A DNA stretch of 46,189 nucleotides. Origin: a virus. A program made the position numbers and the translations under genes. Location of the stretch: IMG/VR virus record IMGVR_UViG_3300048922_000134, positions 1 to 46,189 of that record; one strand, written 5' to 3'. Positions 30,705-39,561 of the stretch are shown here, one piece after another. Within the stretch, counting starts at the first letter, position 1, and each line of letters begins with the position of its first letter. The notes under the pieces were generated by a model that did no database searches, was not told the origin of the DNA, and saw only the letters and a list, made by a program, of their open reading frames with translations.

Positions 30705-32198
30705 ATGTCAATCGCAATTGATCACTACGTGAAAATCACGTCCGGTGTGGGCGGTGTCGCGCAGGTGCGCCAGCGTGACCTCATTCTGCGCCTGTTTACG
30801 CCTAACGTCCTTGTATCGCCTGACGGCGTGCTGGAGTTCACCAGCGCCGATGGCGTGGGAGCATACTTCGGATACGATTCTGAGGAATACCGGCGCGCGG
30901 TTTATTATTTTGGCTATATCTCGCCGTCTATTTCAACGCCATCAAAACTGTCATTCTGTCGCGATCAAAGCCAGGCATCGCCGCCGGTGGTGCTGGGGCA
31001 GTCTGCAACCTGGAATATTACCGCCCTGAAAGCCGTCAACGGCACGCTGGACGGGACGGTGGACGGACAAGCCTTCACTACCGCAACGGTGAATCTGTCC
31101 TCTGCCACGTCGCTGGCCAGCGTTGCGTCACAGGTCACTACAGCATTACGCGCACTGAGCTACGACGTCATGAAAGCCGCGACGGTGGAATATGACCCGC
31201 TCCTGGCGCGTTTTGTATTTACCGGCGGCGCTAATGCCGGGGTGGTGGTGAAATTCACCGGCGGTGCTGTCGCGGAGGCGTTACAGCTGGTGGGCGGTGA
31301 GCCTGTGGCGGGCGTGGCTAAACCGCTGTCAGAGGCTGAAACCGTGGCCGTGGCGGATGATATTTCGAATAACTATGGCTCTTTCCTGTTTATGCGCACG
31401 CTGGACCTTGCGCAGCTAATCAGCATGGCTACAGCAAATGCTGCCAAAAATATCCAGTTTATGTTCCTGGCTGGCTGCACTCGTGCGCAGGCCGAATCAT
31501 ACAGCGCTGCGCTGCTGTCAATCGGGAGTATCGGCCTCACGCTGATTGATGCTGACAATACGGAATTTGATGAACAAATCCCCGGCATTTTGATGGCGGC
31601 CACGAATTACAACAAAAAGAACGGCGTCATTAACTACATGTACAAACAGGTAGCGAACGTCACCCCGAAAGTCACCACCACGCCGGACGCAAAGAAATTC
31701 GACGCGCTGCGCATCAACTATTACGGACGCACCCAGAACGCCGGGAATACCATCGATTTTTATCAGCGCGGCTCGCTGATGGGCGGCGGCACGTACCCCA
31801 CAGCAATGAACGTTCACGCGAACGAGCAATGGCTGAAAGATGCGTGTGCGGCGGTGCTGTTAAGCGACCAGCTTGCGCTGGAGCGCATTCCGGCGAATGA
31901 AACCGGGATTACCTCGGTACTGACTGCGCTGCAGGGGGAACCCATCGCCCAGGCGCTGGAAAACGGCGTTATCAGCCAGGGCAAATTCCTGACCACATTG
32001 CAGAAAAAATACATCACGCAGATCACCGGGGATGATACCGCCTGGACAACGGTTCAGACCGCTGGTTACTGGCTGGATGCCGTGGTGGAAAGCTATATCA
32101 ACGACAGCGGCGAAACAGAATATCAAATCGTCTACACGCTGATTTACGGCAAAGACGACGTGATCCGCAAAATCACAGGTACCCACGTTTTAATCTAA
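30705..32198 (+). CDS. Tail sheath protein, DUF3383 family
   Basis: The 497-residue protein belongs to DUF3383, sheath proteins of contractile tails. It has SIAIDHYVKITSGVGGVAQV at the start, AYFGYDSEEYRRAVYYFGYI, and TEYQIVYTLIYGKDDVIRKI at the end. It would form the outer sheath around the tube and contract during DNA injection. Its presence, with a tube gene next, shows a myovirus-like virion. Confidence 0.9.
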   Translation: MSIAIDHYVKITSGVGGVAQVRQRDLILRLFTPNVLVSPDGVLEFTSADGVGAYFGYDSEEYRRAVYYFGYISPSISTPSKLSFCRDQSQASPPVVLGQSATWNITALKAVNGTLDGTVDGQAFTTATVNLSSATSLASVASQVTTALRALSYDVMKAATVEYDPLLARFVFTGGANAGVVVKFTGGAVAEALQLVGGEPVAGVAKPLSEAETVAVADDISNNYGSFLFMRTLDLAQLISMATANAAKNIQFMFLAGCTRAQAESYSAALLSIGSIGLTLIDADNTEFDEQIPGILMAATNYNKKNGVINYMYKQVANVTPKVTTTPDAKKFDALRINYYGRTQNAGNTIDFYQRGSLMGGGTYPTAMNVHANEQWLKDACAAVLLSDQLALERIPANETGITSVLTALQGEPIAQALENGVISQGKFLTTLQKKYITQITGDDTAWTTVQTAGYWLDAVVESYINDSGETEYQIVYTLIYGKDDVIRKITGTHVLI

Positions 32199-32208
32199 GG
32201 AAAATGCG

Positions 32209-32655
32209 ATGAGTAATGATATTTCAGGTTTTGGCCTGCGGGTAACAATCCGGGCCTCAGTGATGTTCCCGGCGGGTATCACGATCACGCAGTTTGCTGA
32301 CGATGCCGACCCGCTGGACAGTCCGTCGCAGCAGTTGGCCGACGTCGGGATGGGGCTGAATGGCGACATGGTTCACTGGCGCACCGCGCAGCCGATCCCG
32401 GTCACTCTCAATGTCCTGCCGAACACCGGCGATGACAGGAACCTGCGCATCCTGGCTGACGCGAACCGCGTGGCGAAGGGCAAAAACCCCACCAATGACG
32501 ATATCACGATGACGATTTATTACCCATCCGGCGAAACGCGAATGCTGACTGGTGGCGTTATTACAGACGGCATGGTGGGGAACAGCGTGGCGAGTGCCGG
32601 CCGACTGAAAACCAAACCCTACGTTTTTAAATTCGAAAATCAGGTGACTGCATAA
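32209..32655 (+). CDS. Tail tube protein, DUF3277 family
   Basis: The 148-residue protein has ISGFGLRVTIRASVMFPAGI, FADDADPLDSPSQQLADVGM and a C-terminal strand VASAGRLKTKPYVFKFEN. It follows the sheath gene as tube proteins do. The DUF3277 family is placed here in this phage group. It overlaps the next gene by 1 base. Confidence 0.85.
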   Translation: MSNDISGFGLRVTIRASVMFPAGITITQFADDADPLDSPSQQLADVGMGLNGDMVHWRTAQPIPVTLNVLPNTGDDRNLRILADANRVAKGKNPTNDDITMTIYYPSGETRMLTGGVITDGMVGNSVASAGRLKTKPYVFKFENQVTA

Positions 32656-33089
32656 TGTTAGAACCACTCAATCAGGAATTTACCTGCGGCGACGGGACCA
32701 AAAAAACCTTCATTCTCTCGAAGTTCCCGGCCATCGCCGGGCGGGAGATTGTCACGCAGTACCCGATCACCGGCGCGCCGAAAATCGGGGAATACAAAAC
32801 GAACGAAGCGCTGATGCTGAAATTGATGGCGTATGTCGCCATCGAGACGCCAAACGGTCCCGTGATGCTGGTTACGCCGGAACTGGTGAATAACCACGTC
32901 CCGGACTTCGAAACGCTGTTAAAAATCGAATGGGCCATGATGGAGTACAACTGCTCTTTTTTCAGGAACGGGAGCGCCTTACGCTCCCTCGATTCGCTGA
33001 AAACGCGGTTCCTCAGCTCGATTTCAAAAACGTTGACGGAGTTATTGGCGCAATTGTCGGGGAAGGCCTCGCCACCCTCCGGGAGCTGA
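32655..33089 (+). CDS. Tail assembly chaperone G-type (zero-frame product)
   Basis: The 144-residue protein begins with beta strands (FTCGDGTKKTFILSKFPAIA) and a helical middle. It has the position and size of the G-type tail chaperone that binds the tape measure. A slippery site at 32957 lets part of the ribosomes change frame so that the C-terminus is replaced by the longer T-type region. Confidence 0.75.
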   Translation: MLEPLNQEFTCGDGTKKTFILSKFPAIAGREIVTQYPITGAPKIGEYKTNEALMLKLMAYVAIETPNGPVMLVTPELVNNHVPDFETLLKIEWAMMEYNCSFFRNGSALRSLDSLKTRFLSSISKTLTELLAQLSGKASPPSGS

Positions 33090-33199
33090 AAGAGCGCTAC
33101 ACCCTGGAGGATGCGCTGGACCTGTACGAAATCATTGCTATCCGGCGCACTAATGAGGCGCTGGCCGTTCAGCACGCAGAGAGGAACAGTCGCCGATGA
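32655..33199 (+). CDS. Tail assembly chaperone GT, made by predicted -1 frameshift
   Basis: Zero-frame reading to 32963 (103 codons), then the -1 frame to 33199, gives about 181 residues. The -1 part (QERERLTLPRFAENAVPQLD and on to ERYTLEDALDLYEIIAIRR) is a continuous, well-coded helical extension, without its own ribosome site. Its TGA overlaps the tape-measure start by 4 bp. The G/GT pair recruits tail tube to the tape measure. Confidence 0.75.
32957..32988 (+). promoter_or_regulatory. Programmed -1 frameshift signal (slippery site and hairpin)
   Basis: T TTT TTC at 32957-32963 is in the zero frame. A 6-nt spacer is followed by a perfect 7-bp stem (GGGAGCG 32970-32976, CGCTCCC 32982-32988) with a 5-nt loop. 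This is the standard layout for -1 frameshifting in tail chaperone genes. Confidence 0.8.
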
Positions 33200-34803
33200 G
33201 CTTATTAGAGGCGTTTTATTACACATTTGGCGCTGATGCCGATCCGCTCGACAAAGCGCTGAAAGAGTCGGAAAAGCGTGCTGACCAGCTTAAAAATAAA
33301 GTCTCAGCAGCAGATGAACAGGCCGCGAAGCTGGGAACGTCGTTTGTCAGCCTGGCGCGCAGCGCAGCGGGGCTTCTGGGCGTCACGGTCACGCTTGCCG
33401 GAATTAAAGCGCTGGCCGTAACTACGGCGGAAACGACGGCCGCGCTGGGGATGCAGGCGCGGGTGATGGGGGTTAACGTCTCGACGCTGGACGCCTGGCG
33501 CAAGGCGGTGACGGAGAGCGGCGGCGATGCGAACGCCTTTACCAGCACGCTGGGCAATCTTGCCCGGCGCTTCCGGGACCCTGAAGCGGCCCTGCTGCGC
33601 CTGAGCGGTTCGCTGGGGAAAATGTCGGCATACCGGGCGCACCGCATCGGTAAAATGCTCGGGCTGGACGAGTCGACGATAGAGCTACTACGGCAGGGGC
33701 GAGTAAAAGTTGAGGAACTGATTAAGAAACAGAAAGAGATGGGGGTGATCACCAAAGCGCAGGTCGAGCAGGCCGAGAAATTCACACTCAAATTACGCCA
33801 GCTTAAAGGCGAATTTGAAAACCTGAAAATGCAAATCGGCACAGCCCTGATCCCCGTCTTCGAAAAGCTGTTAGACGCCTGGAATAAAACCTCAAACTGG
33901 TTAAAGGAAAATAAAGAGGCGGCGGGTGATTTCTTTATTGCCCTGGCGGGGATTATCACCGCTTATTATCTCCCCGCAATGCTCCGGGCTGGTCTTGCTA
34001 CACTTGCGGCGACCTGGCCAATACTCTTGATCGTTGCAGCGTTCGCGGCGCTGGCTTTAGTTGTATCAGATGTTATTGGCTACTTTAATGGTATGAATTC
34101 AGTGACAGGGCGCCTGGTAAAAGCATTTCCACTTCTCGGGGAAATCTTAGATGTCCTGAAAACGACTGTTCTCGGTCTGTGGGACGCATTCGTTACTTTG
34201 CTGACCGATCCGCTTCAGTACCTGCAAAATCTGAAAACTGAGCTTAAAGAGTTCCTCGACCTGCTGTTTGGAGAGGGGGCGGGAGACACAATTTTCACCT
34301 GGATTGAAAAGGGCGCTGACGGCGTTGCGGAAGTCTGGCGGGAACTGGAAAAAATCATTGGCAGGGTTGTTGAGCTGGCGCTAAAAGGTTTTCAGTCTAT
34401 TGGCGACGCATGGAAAAAAGTAAAAGGCTGGTTCGGCGCTGGTAAAGATGCGGTCGAGCAGGCCAAAAAAGAGGCGGCCGACCCTGATATTAAAATTGAA
34501 GGGTGGGAAGATGAAGACTATCTGAACGAAAAAAAGAATGCGCAGGCCGAGAAACGGCAACCGCCTGATTTAACGTATGGGGGGCAGGCGTACTGGAACC
34601 AGTTAGCCAGTAATCCGGTTAATTCTCTAACCAGCAATTCTATCAGCAATATGAATCGCTCAGAGAATAAAGAGCTTAAATTTAATATTGAAAAAATAGA
34701 GGTAAATACTCAGGCGACTGATGCGAAAGGAATTGCTGATGATATGAATGGAGCCGTTCGCGACAGCACGATTAGTCATTTTGCTGATGGACTTGTGGGG
34801 TAA
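33196..34803 (+). CDS. Tail tape measure protein
   Basis: The 535-residue protein has an N-terminal helical segment with coiled coil, hydrophobic stretches at about 55-75 and 245-295, and further helical regions to about 430. Ala/Lys/Glu-rich repeats are typical of tape measures. It is short, so the tail should be short for a myovirus. It lies right after the chaperone pair. The last 170 codons are lower in GC than the first part, indicating mosaic recombination. Confidence 0.85.
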   Translation: MSLLEAFYYTFGADADPLDKALKESEKRADQLKNKVSAADEQAAKLGTSFVSLARSAAGLLGVTVTLAGIKALAVTTAETTAALGMQARVMGVNVSTLDAWRKAVTESGGDANAFTSTLGNLARRFRDPEAALLRLSGSLGKMSAYRAHRIGKMLGLDESTIELLRQGRVKVEELIKKQKEMGVITKAQVEQAEKFTLKLRQLKGEFENLKMQIGTALIPVFEKLLDAWNKTSNWLKENKEAAGDFFIALAGIITAYYLPAMLRAGLATLAATWPILLIVAAFAALALVVSDVIGYFNGMNSVTGRLVKAFPLLGEILDVLKTTVLGLWDAFVTLLTDPLQYLQNLKTELKEFLDLLFGEGAGDTIFTWIEKGADGVAEVWRELEKIIGRVVELALKGFQSIGDAWKKVKGWFGAGKDAVEQAKKEAADPDIKIEGWEDEDYLNEKKNAQAEKRQPPDLTYGGQAYWNQLASNPVNSLTSNSISNMNRSENKELKFNIEKIEVNTQATDAKGIADDMNGAVRDSTISHFADGLVG

Positions 34804-34806
34804 TAC

Positions 34807-35313
34807 ATGGCAGAGGTTACCGAGGTTTTTGGGATATATAGTAATAAATTCCAGTTGCGCTTTGAAAAAATGAAATTACTGAAAGCGTCAATAATGCGTG
34901 AAGCAAAGATAATGGAGCATCCGCTGGAGGATGGGAGCACAATAGCCGATCACCGCATTTTACTACCAATAGAAATTGAGCTTCCCGTATTGCTCCCGGC
35001 GGACGACTATCAGTCATTATACCGGGAGATTAATAAGGCGTGGATCGATACGGAATTGTTTACTGTCCACACCCGAGCGGGGATATTTAAATCAATGGCG
35101 TTCGCTGCGATGCCTCATGATGAAAACCCTGAACAGGTTGATGTAATCCCGATGGTTTTGCGGTTCAAGGAGGTGCGCCTGGTTACAACGCAGTACCAGG
35201 CGTTACCCGCGCGAAAAGTGGCCCGACCCCGGGACCAGAGCACTGTAAATAGAGGGGAACAAACAGGCATTGTTAAAAAAGATGACACACTTCTAGAACG
35301 AATATTATTTTAG
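34807..35313 (+). CDS. Baseplate protein, Dit-like
   Basis: The 168-residue protein has EHPLEDGSTIADHRILLPIE and a later IPMVLRFKEVRLVTTQYQAL. That resembles the Dit-like or tail-hub N-terminal domain family encoded after the tape measure in contractile phages. It should attach tube to baseplate hub. AT-rich codons suggest a module exchange with the tape-measure end and next genes. Confidence 0.7.
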   Translation: MAEVTEVFGIYSNKFQLRFEKMKLLKASIMREAKIMEHPLEDGSTIADHRILLPIEIELPVLLPADDYQSLYREINKAWIDTELFTVHTRAGIFKSMAFAAMPHDENPEQVDVIPMVLRFKEVRLVTTQYQALPARKVARPRDQSTVNRGEQTGIVKKDDTLLERILF

Positions 35314-35318
35314 GTGAG

Positions 35319-35621
35319 ATGATGGCTTTTATTAAAATCCCCTTGGAAGTTTTACCAAATCAATCATTAACTATCAGGCTCGGGGATAACAGATATATCA
35401 TCAGGCTGATAACGATAAGTGATGCTCTTATGGGTATAAGTATTACCAGGGATGATATTATTTTGATACAAAACCAGAGGGCAATACCAAAGAAAAAAAT
35501 ACTTCCTGAACATAAGTCCAGTAAATATGGTAATTTTGTATTCATAACTCCGGATGAAACATATCCCTATTATACTGAGTTTAATAACGGTCATGAGTTA
35601 TATTTCATACCGGAGGGGTGA
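35319..35621 (+). CDS. Baseplate plug-like protein
   Basis: The 100-residue beta-rich protein (IKIPLEVLPNQSLTIRLGDN; NFVFITPDETYPYYTEFNNG; GHELYFIPEG) resembles the small plug protein described in the Pam3 baseplate. It lies between the Dit-like and hub genes. ATG 35319 and ATG 35322 are both possible. Low GC. Confidence 0.65.
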   Translation: MMAFIKIPLEVLPNQSLTIRLGDNRYIIRLITISDALMGISITRDDIILIQNQRAIPKKKILPEHKSSKYGNFVFITPDETYPYYTEFNNGHELYFIPEG

Positions 35622-35623
35622 TA

Positions 35624-36466
35624 ATGTCCACTCTCGATCCTCGAATTATTCGTTGTGAAATAGAAATAGATGGCAGGCTACATGTATACGAAAATGTATA
35701 TATTCAGGCATCCGGGCAGAAAACAGCGAATACCCTGCAAAACGAATGCACGATAAAAATCGGAAACCTGTCTAAACCCGTTCGTGATTATCTGATAACG
35801 GAAACATCGCCCTACAACTGGCCGCGCAAGCGAAAGCGTGTAATTTTGTACGCAGGGCGACAAAGCTATGGCACCTTTAAATTATTTGAGGGGGACATAA
35901 TCGGATGCACGCCAACACAACCGCCTGACGTCAGGCTGACTATGAAAGCAAAAACTGGTGTCTTTTTTATGAGTGATTTTCTCACGGGGAGTTATGCCGA
36001 GCCGGTACCACTCAGCGCAATAGCCAGTGACACAGCAAAGAGTATGGATCTGACGCTGGATTTTCAGGCCCAGGACAAGCTGATCAGCAATTACAACTAC
36101 TCAGGGGCAAAGCTTGGACAAGTTAATAAGCTTGCAGAGGCCGGGAGTTATAACGCCTACGTCGATGATGATCGGCTGGTGGTTAAAAACGCAGATATGC
36201 CGTTAAGTAGCCTGGCTGTCACGATGAATAAAAATACAGGGATGGTCGGGGTTCCAGAAGTTACTGAACAGGGGATCAAGGTTAAATATTTACTGGACCC
36301 GCAGAGCCGCCCCGGTGCGAGCCTCACAATAGAGAGCGAACTTAACCCGGCGGCAAACGGCACGTTTGTTATTTACAAAACAACTTTCGATATTTCTAAC
36401 CGCGATACCGCCTGGTACACAACAGCGGAATGCCGGAGGCCTGGGCTATGGCGGACACTAATTTAA
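35624..36466 (+). CDS. Baseplate hub protein
   Basis: ATG 35624 follows GGAGGGG (35614-35620) and is preferred to the GTG at 35618. The 280-residue protein has a repeated beta design (IIRCEIEIDGRLHVYENVYI, RVILYAGRQSYGTFKLFEGD; GNLSKPVRDYLIT) and resembles gp27/gpD-type hubs that carry the spike. It ends inside the next gene, overlapping by 19 bp. Confidence 0.7.
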   Translation: MSTLDPRIIRCEIEIDGRLHVYENVYIQASGQKTANTLQNECTIKIGNLSKPVRDYLITETSPYNWPRKRKRVILYAGRQSYGTFKLFEGDIIGCTPTQPPDVRLTMKAKTGVFFMSDFLTGSYAEPVPLSAIASDTAKSMDLTLDFQAQDKLISNYNYSGAKLGQVNKLAEAGSYNAYVDDDRLVVKNADMPLSSLAVTMNKNTGMVGVPEVTEQGIKVKYLLDPQSRPGASLTIESELNPAANGTFVIYKTTFDISNRDTAWYTTAECRRPGLWRTLI

Positions 36467-37125
36467 CTGATGCCGATCCTGGTCAAAGTGCGACGCTGGC
36501 CGGAGTCATTGAGTATGTATTCAAAAAAATGCTTCAGGGGATTGATGGACAGCTTCCCGCCGAGATTATCAGTTACGACCGCCAGAGCAATCGCGCCACC
36601 GTTCGCCCCCTCATTACCCGCCTGACAACCACTGGCGAGCGTGTCGAACGTGCGACGGTTGCCAGCGTACCGGTGCTGGCGCTGGGCGGCGGTGATTTCG
36701 GGATTACATTTCCTCTTAAAGCCGGTGACCGTGGCTGGATAGAAGCCAGCGACCGCGATATCTCCCTGTTTCTTCAGACCGACGATACAGCAAGACCAAA
36801 CACCCTACGGCTTCATAATTTTGCTGATGGCCGGTTTATTCCCGATCTGATGGCTGACTATGACCTGCCGGCGGGCCACGATGGCGCGCTGGTTATCCAG
36901 CATAAATCGGGGGAGTCTGCGCTGCTGCTGGGTGAGAAATCGCTGGAACTGAAAATCGGCGATACATCGATTACAGCTACTGAGAATGAAATAAAGCTGG
37001 CAGCTGGAGGTTCTTCCCTGGTGCTCGGTGCCAGCGGCATGACCCATAACGGGAAAAATATCGGCAGTACGCACACGCACCCTGGTGTTTTGCGTGGAGG
37101 GGATTCCACCTACGAACCGGAGTAA
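36448..37125 (+). CDS. Membrane-puncturing spike protein, gp138/gpV-like
   Basis: ATG 36448 has GGAGG 8-12 nt upstream, giving 225 residues. The N-terminal OB-fold-like domain (AEIISYDRQSNRATVRPLIT) is followed by beta-helix-like repeats. Near the C-terminus NGKNIGSTHTHPGVL contains the HxH motif that in P2 gpV and phi92 gp138 binds iron at the spike tip. It should pierce the outer membrane when the sheath contracts. Confidence 0.85.
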   Translation: MADTNLTDADPGQSATLAGVIEYVFKKMLQGIDGQLPAEIISYDRQSNRATVRPLITRLTTTGERVERATVASVPVLALGGGDFGITFPLKAGDRGWIEASDRDISLFLQTDDTARPNTLRLHNFADGRFIPDLMADYDLPAGHDGALVIQHKSGESALLLGEKSLELKIGDTSITATENEIKLAAGGSSLVLGASGMTHNGKNIGSTHTHPGVLRGGDSTYEPE

Positions 37126-37129
37126 CACG

Positions 37130-37483
37130 ATGACAGAAACCCTCAGCCTGGCGTTGGACGGGCGCAATCTCTATCTGGATGCCGCGGGCAATCTGGCGAC
37201 CAAAACGGGCCTCGCGGCCTGCCTTCAGAACTGCGAAACCGCGATGCTGGCACAGCTTAACGAAATGATTTACGCGATGGATGAGGGCATCCCGAGCCGG
37301 GAGACTCTCTGGGACAACTACCAGCCAGCACAATTTCAGGCCGCCGCCGTTGCGACAATTGAAGATGTTCCCGGAGTGCTTCGCGTTCAGTCATTTTCAG
37401 TTAGCCGCAGCGATAACGAATTCAGTTATACCGCCGTTATTGTAACGGAATGGGGAAAGGGAACGATTAACAATGGCTTATGA
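37130..37483 (+). CDS. Baseplate wedge protein, gp25/W-like
   Basis: ATG 37130 with GGAG 8 nt upstream gives 117 residues: LSLALDGRNLYLDAAGNLAT, LNEMIYAMDEGIPSRETLWD, and a beta-rich end. It matches the position and size of gp25-like (W) baseplate proteins. It overlaps the baseplate J gene by 11 bp. Confidence 0.75.
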   Translation: MTETLSLALDGRNLYLDAAGNLATKTGLAACLQNCETAMLAQLNEMIYAMDEGIPSRETLWDNYQPAQFQAAAVATIEDVPGVLRVQSFSVSRSDNEFSYTAVIVTEWGKGTINNGL

Positions 37484-38663
37484 ATATATCAATAGCACCG
37501 GCGTAATTGTTCCGGATACAGCAGACATAAAAAGCGAAGTAGAGCAGGAGTTCAAGGCAGCGCTGGGCGATAACATGTCCACAGCAGACAACACACCCCA
37601 GGGGCGCTTGATCGCCGCTGAAACGTCAGCGCGCCGATCTGTTGCTGAAAATAATGCTCTGTTGGCAAACCAGATCAACCCAAAAGATTCTGTCGGGGTG
37701 TTTCTCGAATCCATTTGCGCCTGGCTAGGAATTGAGCGCAAAGCGGAAAGCGCATCGACGATCGCCAGCGTTACGCTTGGCGGTATTCCGCTGGTGGAAA
37801 TCCCGGCCGGATCACGCGCGCGGAGCGCTGACGGTGATTTGTACGCAACCACCCGCGCTGTTGTTCTGGATACTGCCGGACAGGGTAGCGTGGATTTTGT
37901 GGCGGTGGAAACCGGTGCGCTTACGTGTCCTGTCGGGGGACTGACAACGATTATCGATCCGGTATTGGGCTGGGAGACGGTTTATAACAGCAACGCCGCT
38001 GTACCAGGAGCCGCGGCTCAGAGCGATGAAGCGTTACGCCTGCAGCGCGAGCTGCGACTGGCCAGCCAGGGCATTTCTACCGTTGAGGCGCAGATCAGTG
38101 GTCTGTATGGTGTTGAAGGTGTGCGTTCACTGTCATATCTGGAAAACACTGGCCATGATTACCAGACTATTGAAGGCATCACCATGAAACCGCATAGCGT
38201 GTGGGCGTGCGTGTACGGAGGCGCTGACGATGACATTGCTATGAGCTTACTCAAGAACAAAACAGATGGTTCTGGGTGGAATGGCGCTGTCTCTGTGACG
38301 GTGACAGAGCCGAAGGCTGAAATACCCTACACGGTGCAGTTTGACAGGCCGAAAGAAATTCCTATTACTGTTCAGATCACAGTCCGGCGTGGACAGAGTA
38401 CCGTTAACCCGACTGAAGCTATCCCGGAAGCGCTCATGCAGTACGCCAGCGGAGAAATCGACGGGGAGCGTGGTTTTGTGGTGGGCGCGAATGTTAGCCC
38501 GTTCGAGCTTTCAGGTGCTATCAATATTATTCATCCGGAAATTTTCGTGAGAAACGTGCTTATCTCAAGAAAAGGAAATGCCTTATCTGCTGGTGAGATC
38601 GAAATTATGAGAAATGAGATACCTGTTTTAGATGCCAGCAATGTAACTGTTGTTATAGACTAG
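37473..38663 (+). CDS. Baseplate J-like wedge protein
   Basis: The 396-residue protein has the Baseplate_J pattern: YINSTGVIVPDTADIKSEVE, then DNTPQGRLIAAE, LLANQINPKDSVGVFLESIC, GVEGVRSLSYLENTG and IPVDLQVTVRRG-like beta domain PITVQITVRRGQST. It builds the wedges around the hub. Its stop is followed by the moron gene and then the gpI-like gene, so the usual J-I order is interrupted. Confidence 0.92.
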   Translation: MAYEYINSTGVIVPDTADIKSEVEQEFKAALGDNMSTADNTPQGRLIAAETSARRSVAENNALLANQINPKDSVGVFLESICAWLGIERKAESASTIASVTLGGIPLVEIPAGSRARSADGDLYATTRAVVLDTAGQGSVDFVAVETGALTCPVGGLTTIIDPVLGWETVYNSNAAVPGAAAQSDEALRLQRELRLASQGISTVEAQISGLYGVEGVRSLSYLENTGHDYQTIEGITMKPHSVWACVYGGADDDIAMSLLKNKTDGSGWNGAVSVTVTEPKAEIPYTVQFDRPKEIPITVQITVRRGQSTVNPTEAIPEALMQYASGEIDGERGFVVGANVSPFELSGAINIIHPEIFVRNVLISRKGNALSAGEIEIMRNEIPVLDASNVTVVID

Positions 38664-38697
38664 TTCCCGATAAGGATTTTCCTGGAGGGAACTAAAG

Positions 38698-39510
38698 ATG
38701 AATAAGTTAAAGTTAATATCTATATTGCTGGGTTTTTCAATTATTGGCAATGCTCAGGCTTACACACCCAAAAACATGGACGTTTTTAATAATGTTGTAG
38801 ATGCTATTATCAGCGACGATATATCAGGTTTCGTTTCAAATGATAATGCGATGCTTACGCGAGGGGTAACAAGCATAAATGCAGCAAAAATTATATCGGT
38901 TTACCATAATAATGAGATGGCGGGTGATAAGCAATTCAAAGGTAAGCCTGTTCGAATAAAGACTATAGCATCAGCAATAAAGACGGATTTTTCAGGTGAT
39001 GCATACATAGTAGCGAATGGGCGTAATAGCTATGAAAGTGTTATGTTGAAAATTGATAAGGATGATGAGAGAAACCTTAAAATCAACAAAGGAAATAAGA
39101 TTGATTTTGTTTGCTTTGGTGGTGGTATGATTATGAATACCCCTGTTCTAAATTCATGCATGTATCCTAAAGACTTTGCTGATCTGGTTTATAGTAATGT
39201 TAAAAATAAAATAATGAACATTTCTAATAAAAATTACAAACCATCATCGGTTTTAGAGGGGAAAATTGCTTACGTCTACATTTCCTTTGAAAATCAAGTT
39301 CAGGATCATTGCTTAGGGAGCGAGAAAGAATGTTTATCTTACATTAAGAAATTGGCTGAAAAACCTGATGGGATAAAAAAAGATGATTTGTCAGGTGAGC
39401 AAATTAAAAAAATAAACGAGATTAAGGGGGTTGTTGAAAGTGATAAAAGCCTACCACTTGCCCCAACAAAGCCGGTAGAAAGCACTAGGCTTAAAAAATT
39501 ACTTGGCTAA
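38698..39510 (+). CDS. Secreted OB-fold-like protein, moron gene
   Basis: The 270-residue protein has a clear signal peptide (KLKLISILLGFSIIGNAQA, cleavage after AQA near residue 22). A tRNA_anti/OB-like beta domain follows (about 80-140, with GKPVRIKTIASAIKTDF, GDAYIVANGRNSYESVMLKI and DFVCFGGG), with paired Cys at the domain end. The C-terminal third is Lys-rich. It has a strong GGAGGG ribosome site and its own terminator, is AT-rich, and is foreign to the tail operon. It likely acts in the periplasm of the lysogen; target unknown. Confidence 0.7.
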   Translation: MNKLKLISILLGFSIIGNAQAYTPKNMDVFNNVVDAIISDDISGFVSNDNAMLTRGVTSINAAKIISVYHNNEMAGDKQFKGKPVRIKTIASAIKTDFSGDAYIVANGRNSYESVMLKIDKDDERNLKINKGNKIDFVCFGGGMIMNTPVLNSCMYPKDFADLVYSNVKNKIMNISNKNYKPSSVLEGKIAYVYISFENQVQDHCLGSEKECLSYIKKLAEKPDGIKKDDLSGEQIKKINEIKGVVESDKSLPLAPTKPVESTRLKKLLG

Positions 39511-39527
39511 ATGAATACAAACCGAAT

Positions 39528-39550
39528 AACCCGCTCCGGCGGGTTTTTTT
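39528..39550 (+). terminator. Terminator of the moron gene
   Basis: AACCCGC (39528-39534), loop TCCG, GCGGGTT (39539-39545) and a T run form a strong terminator 18 bp after the stop. It sits in the middle of the late operon, only 12 bp before the next tail gene. Confidence 0.85.
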
Positions 39551-39561
39551 ATGGGTGAAAT

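Noticed and set aside
33219-33959. 246-codon minus-strand frame over the tape measure
   Set aside because: Opposite the coding strand of a recognised tape measure; Arg/Ser/Ala-rich composition typical of a shadow.
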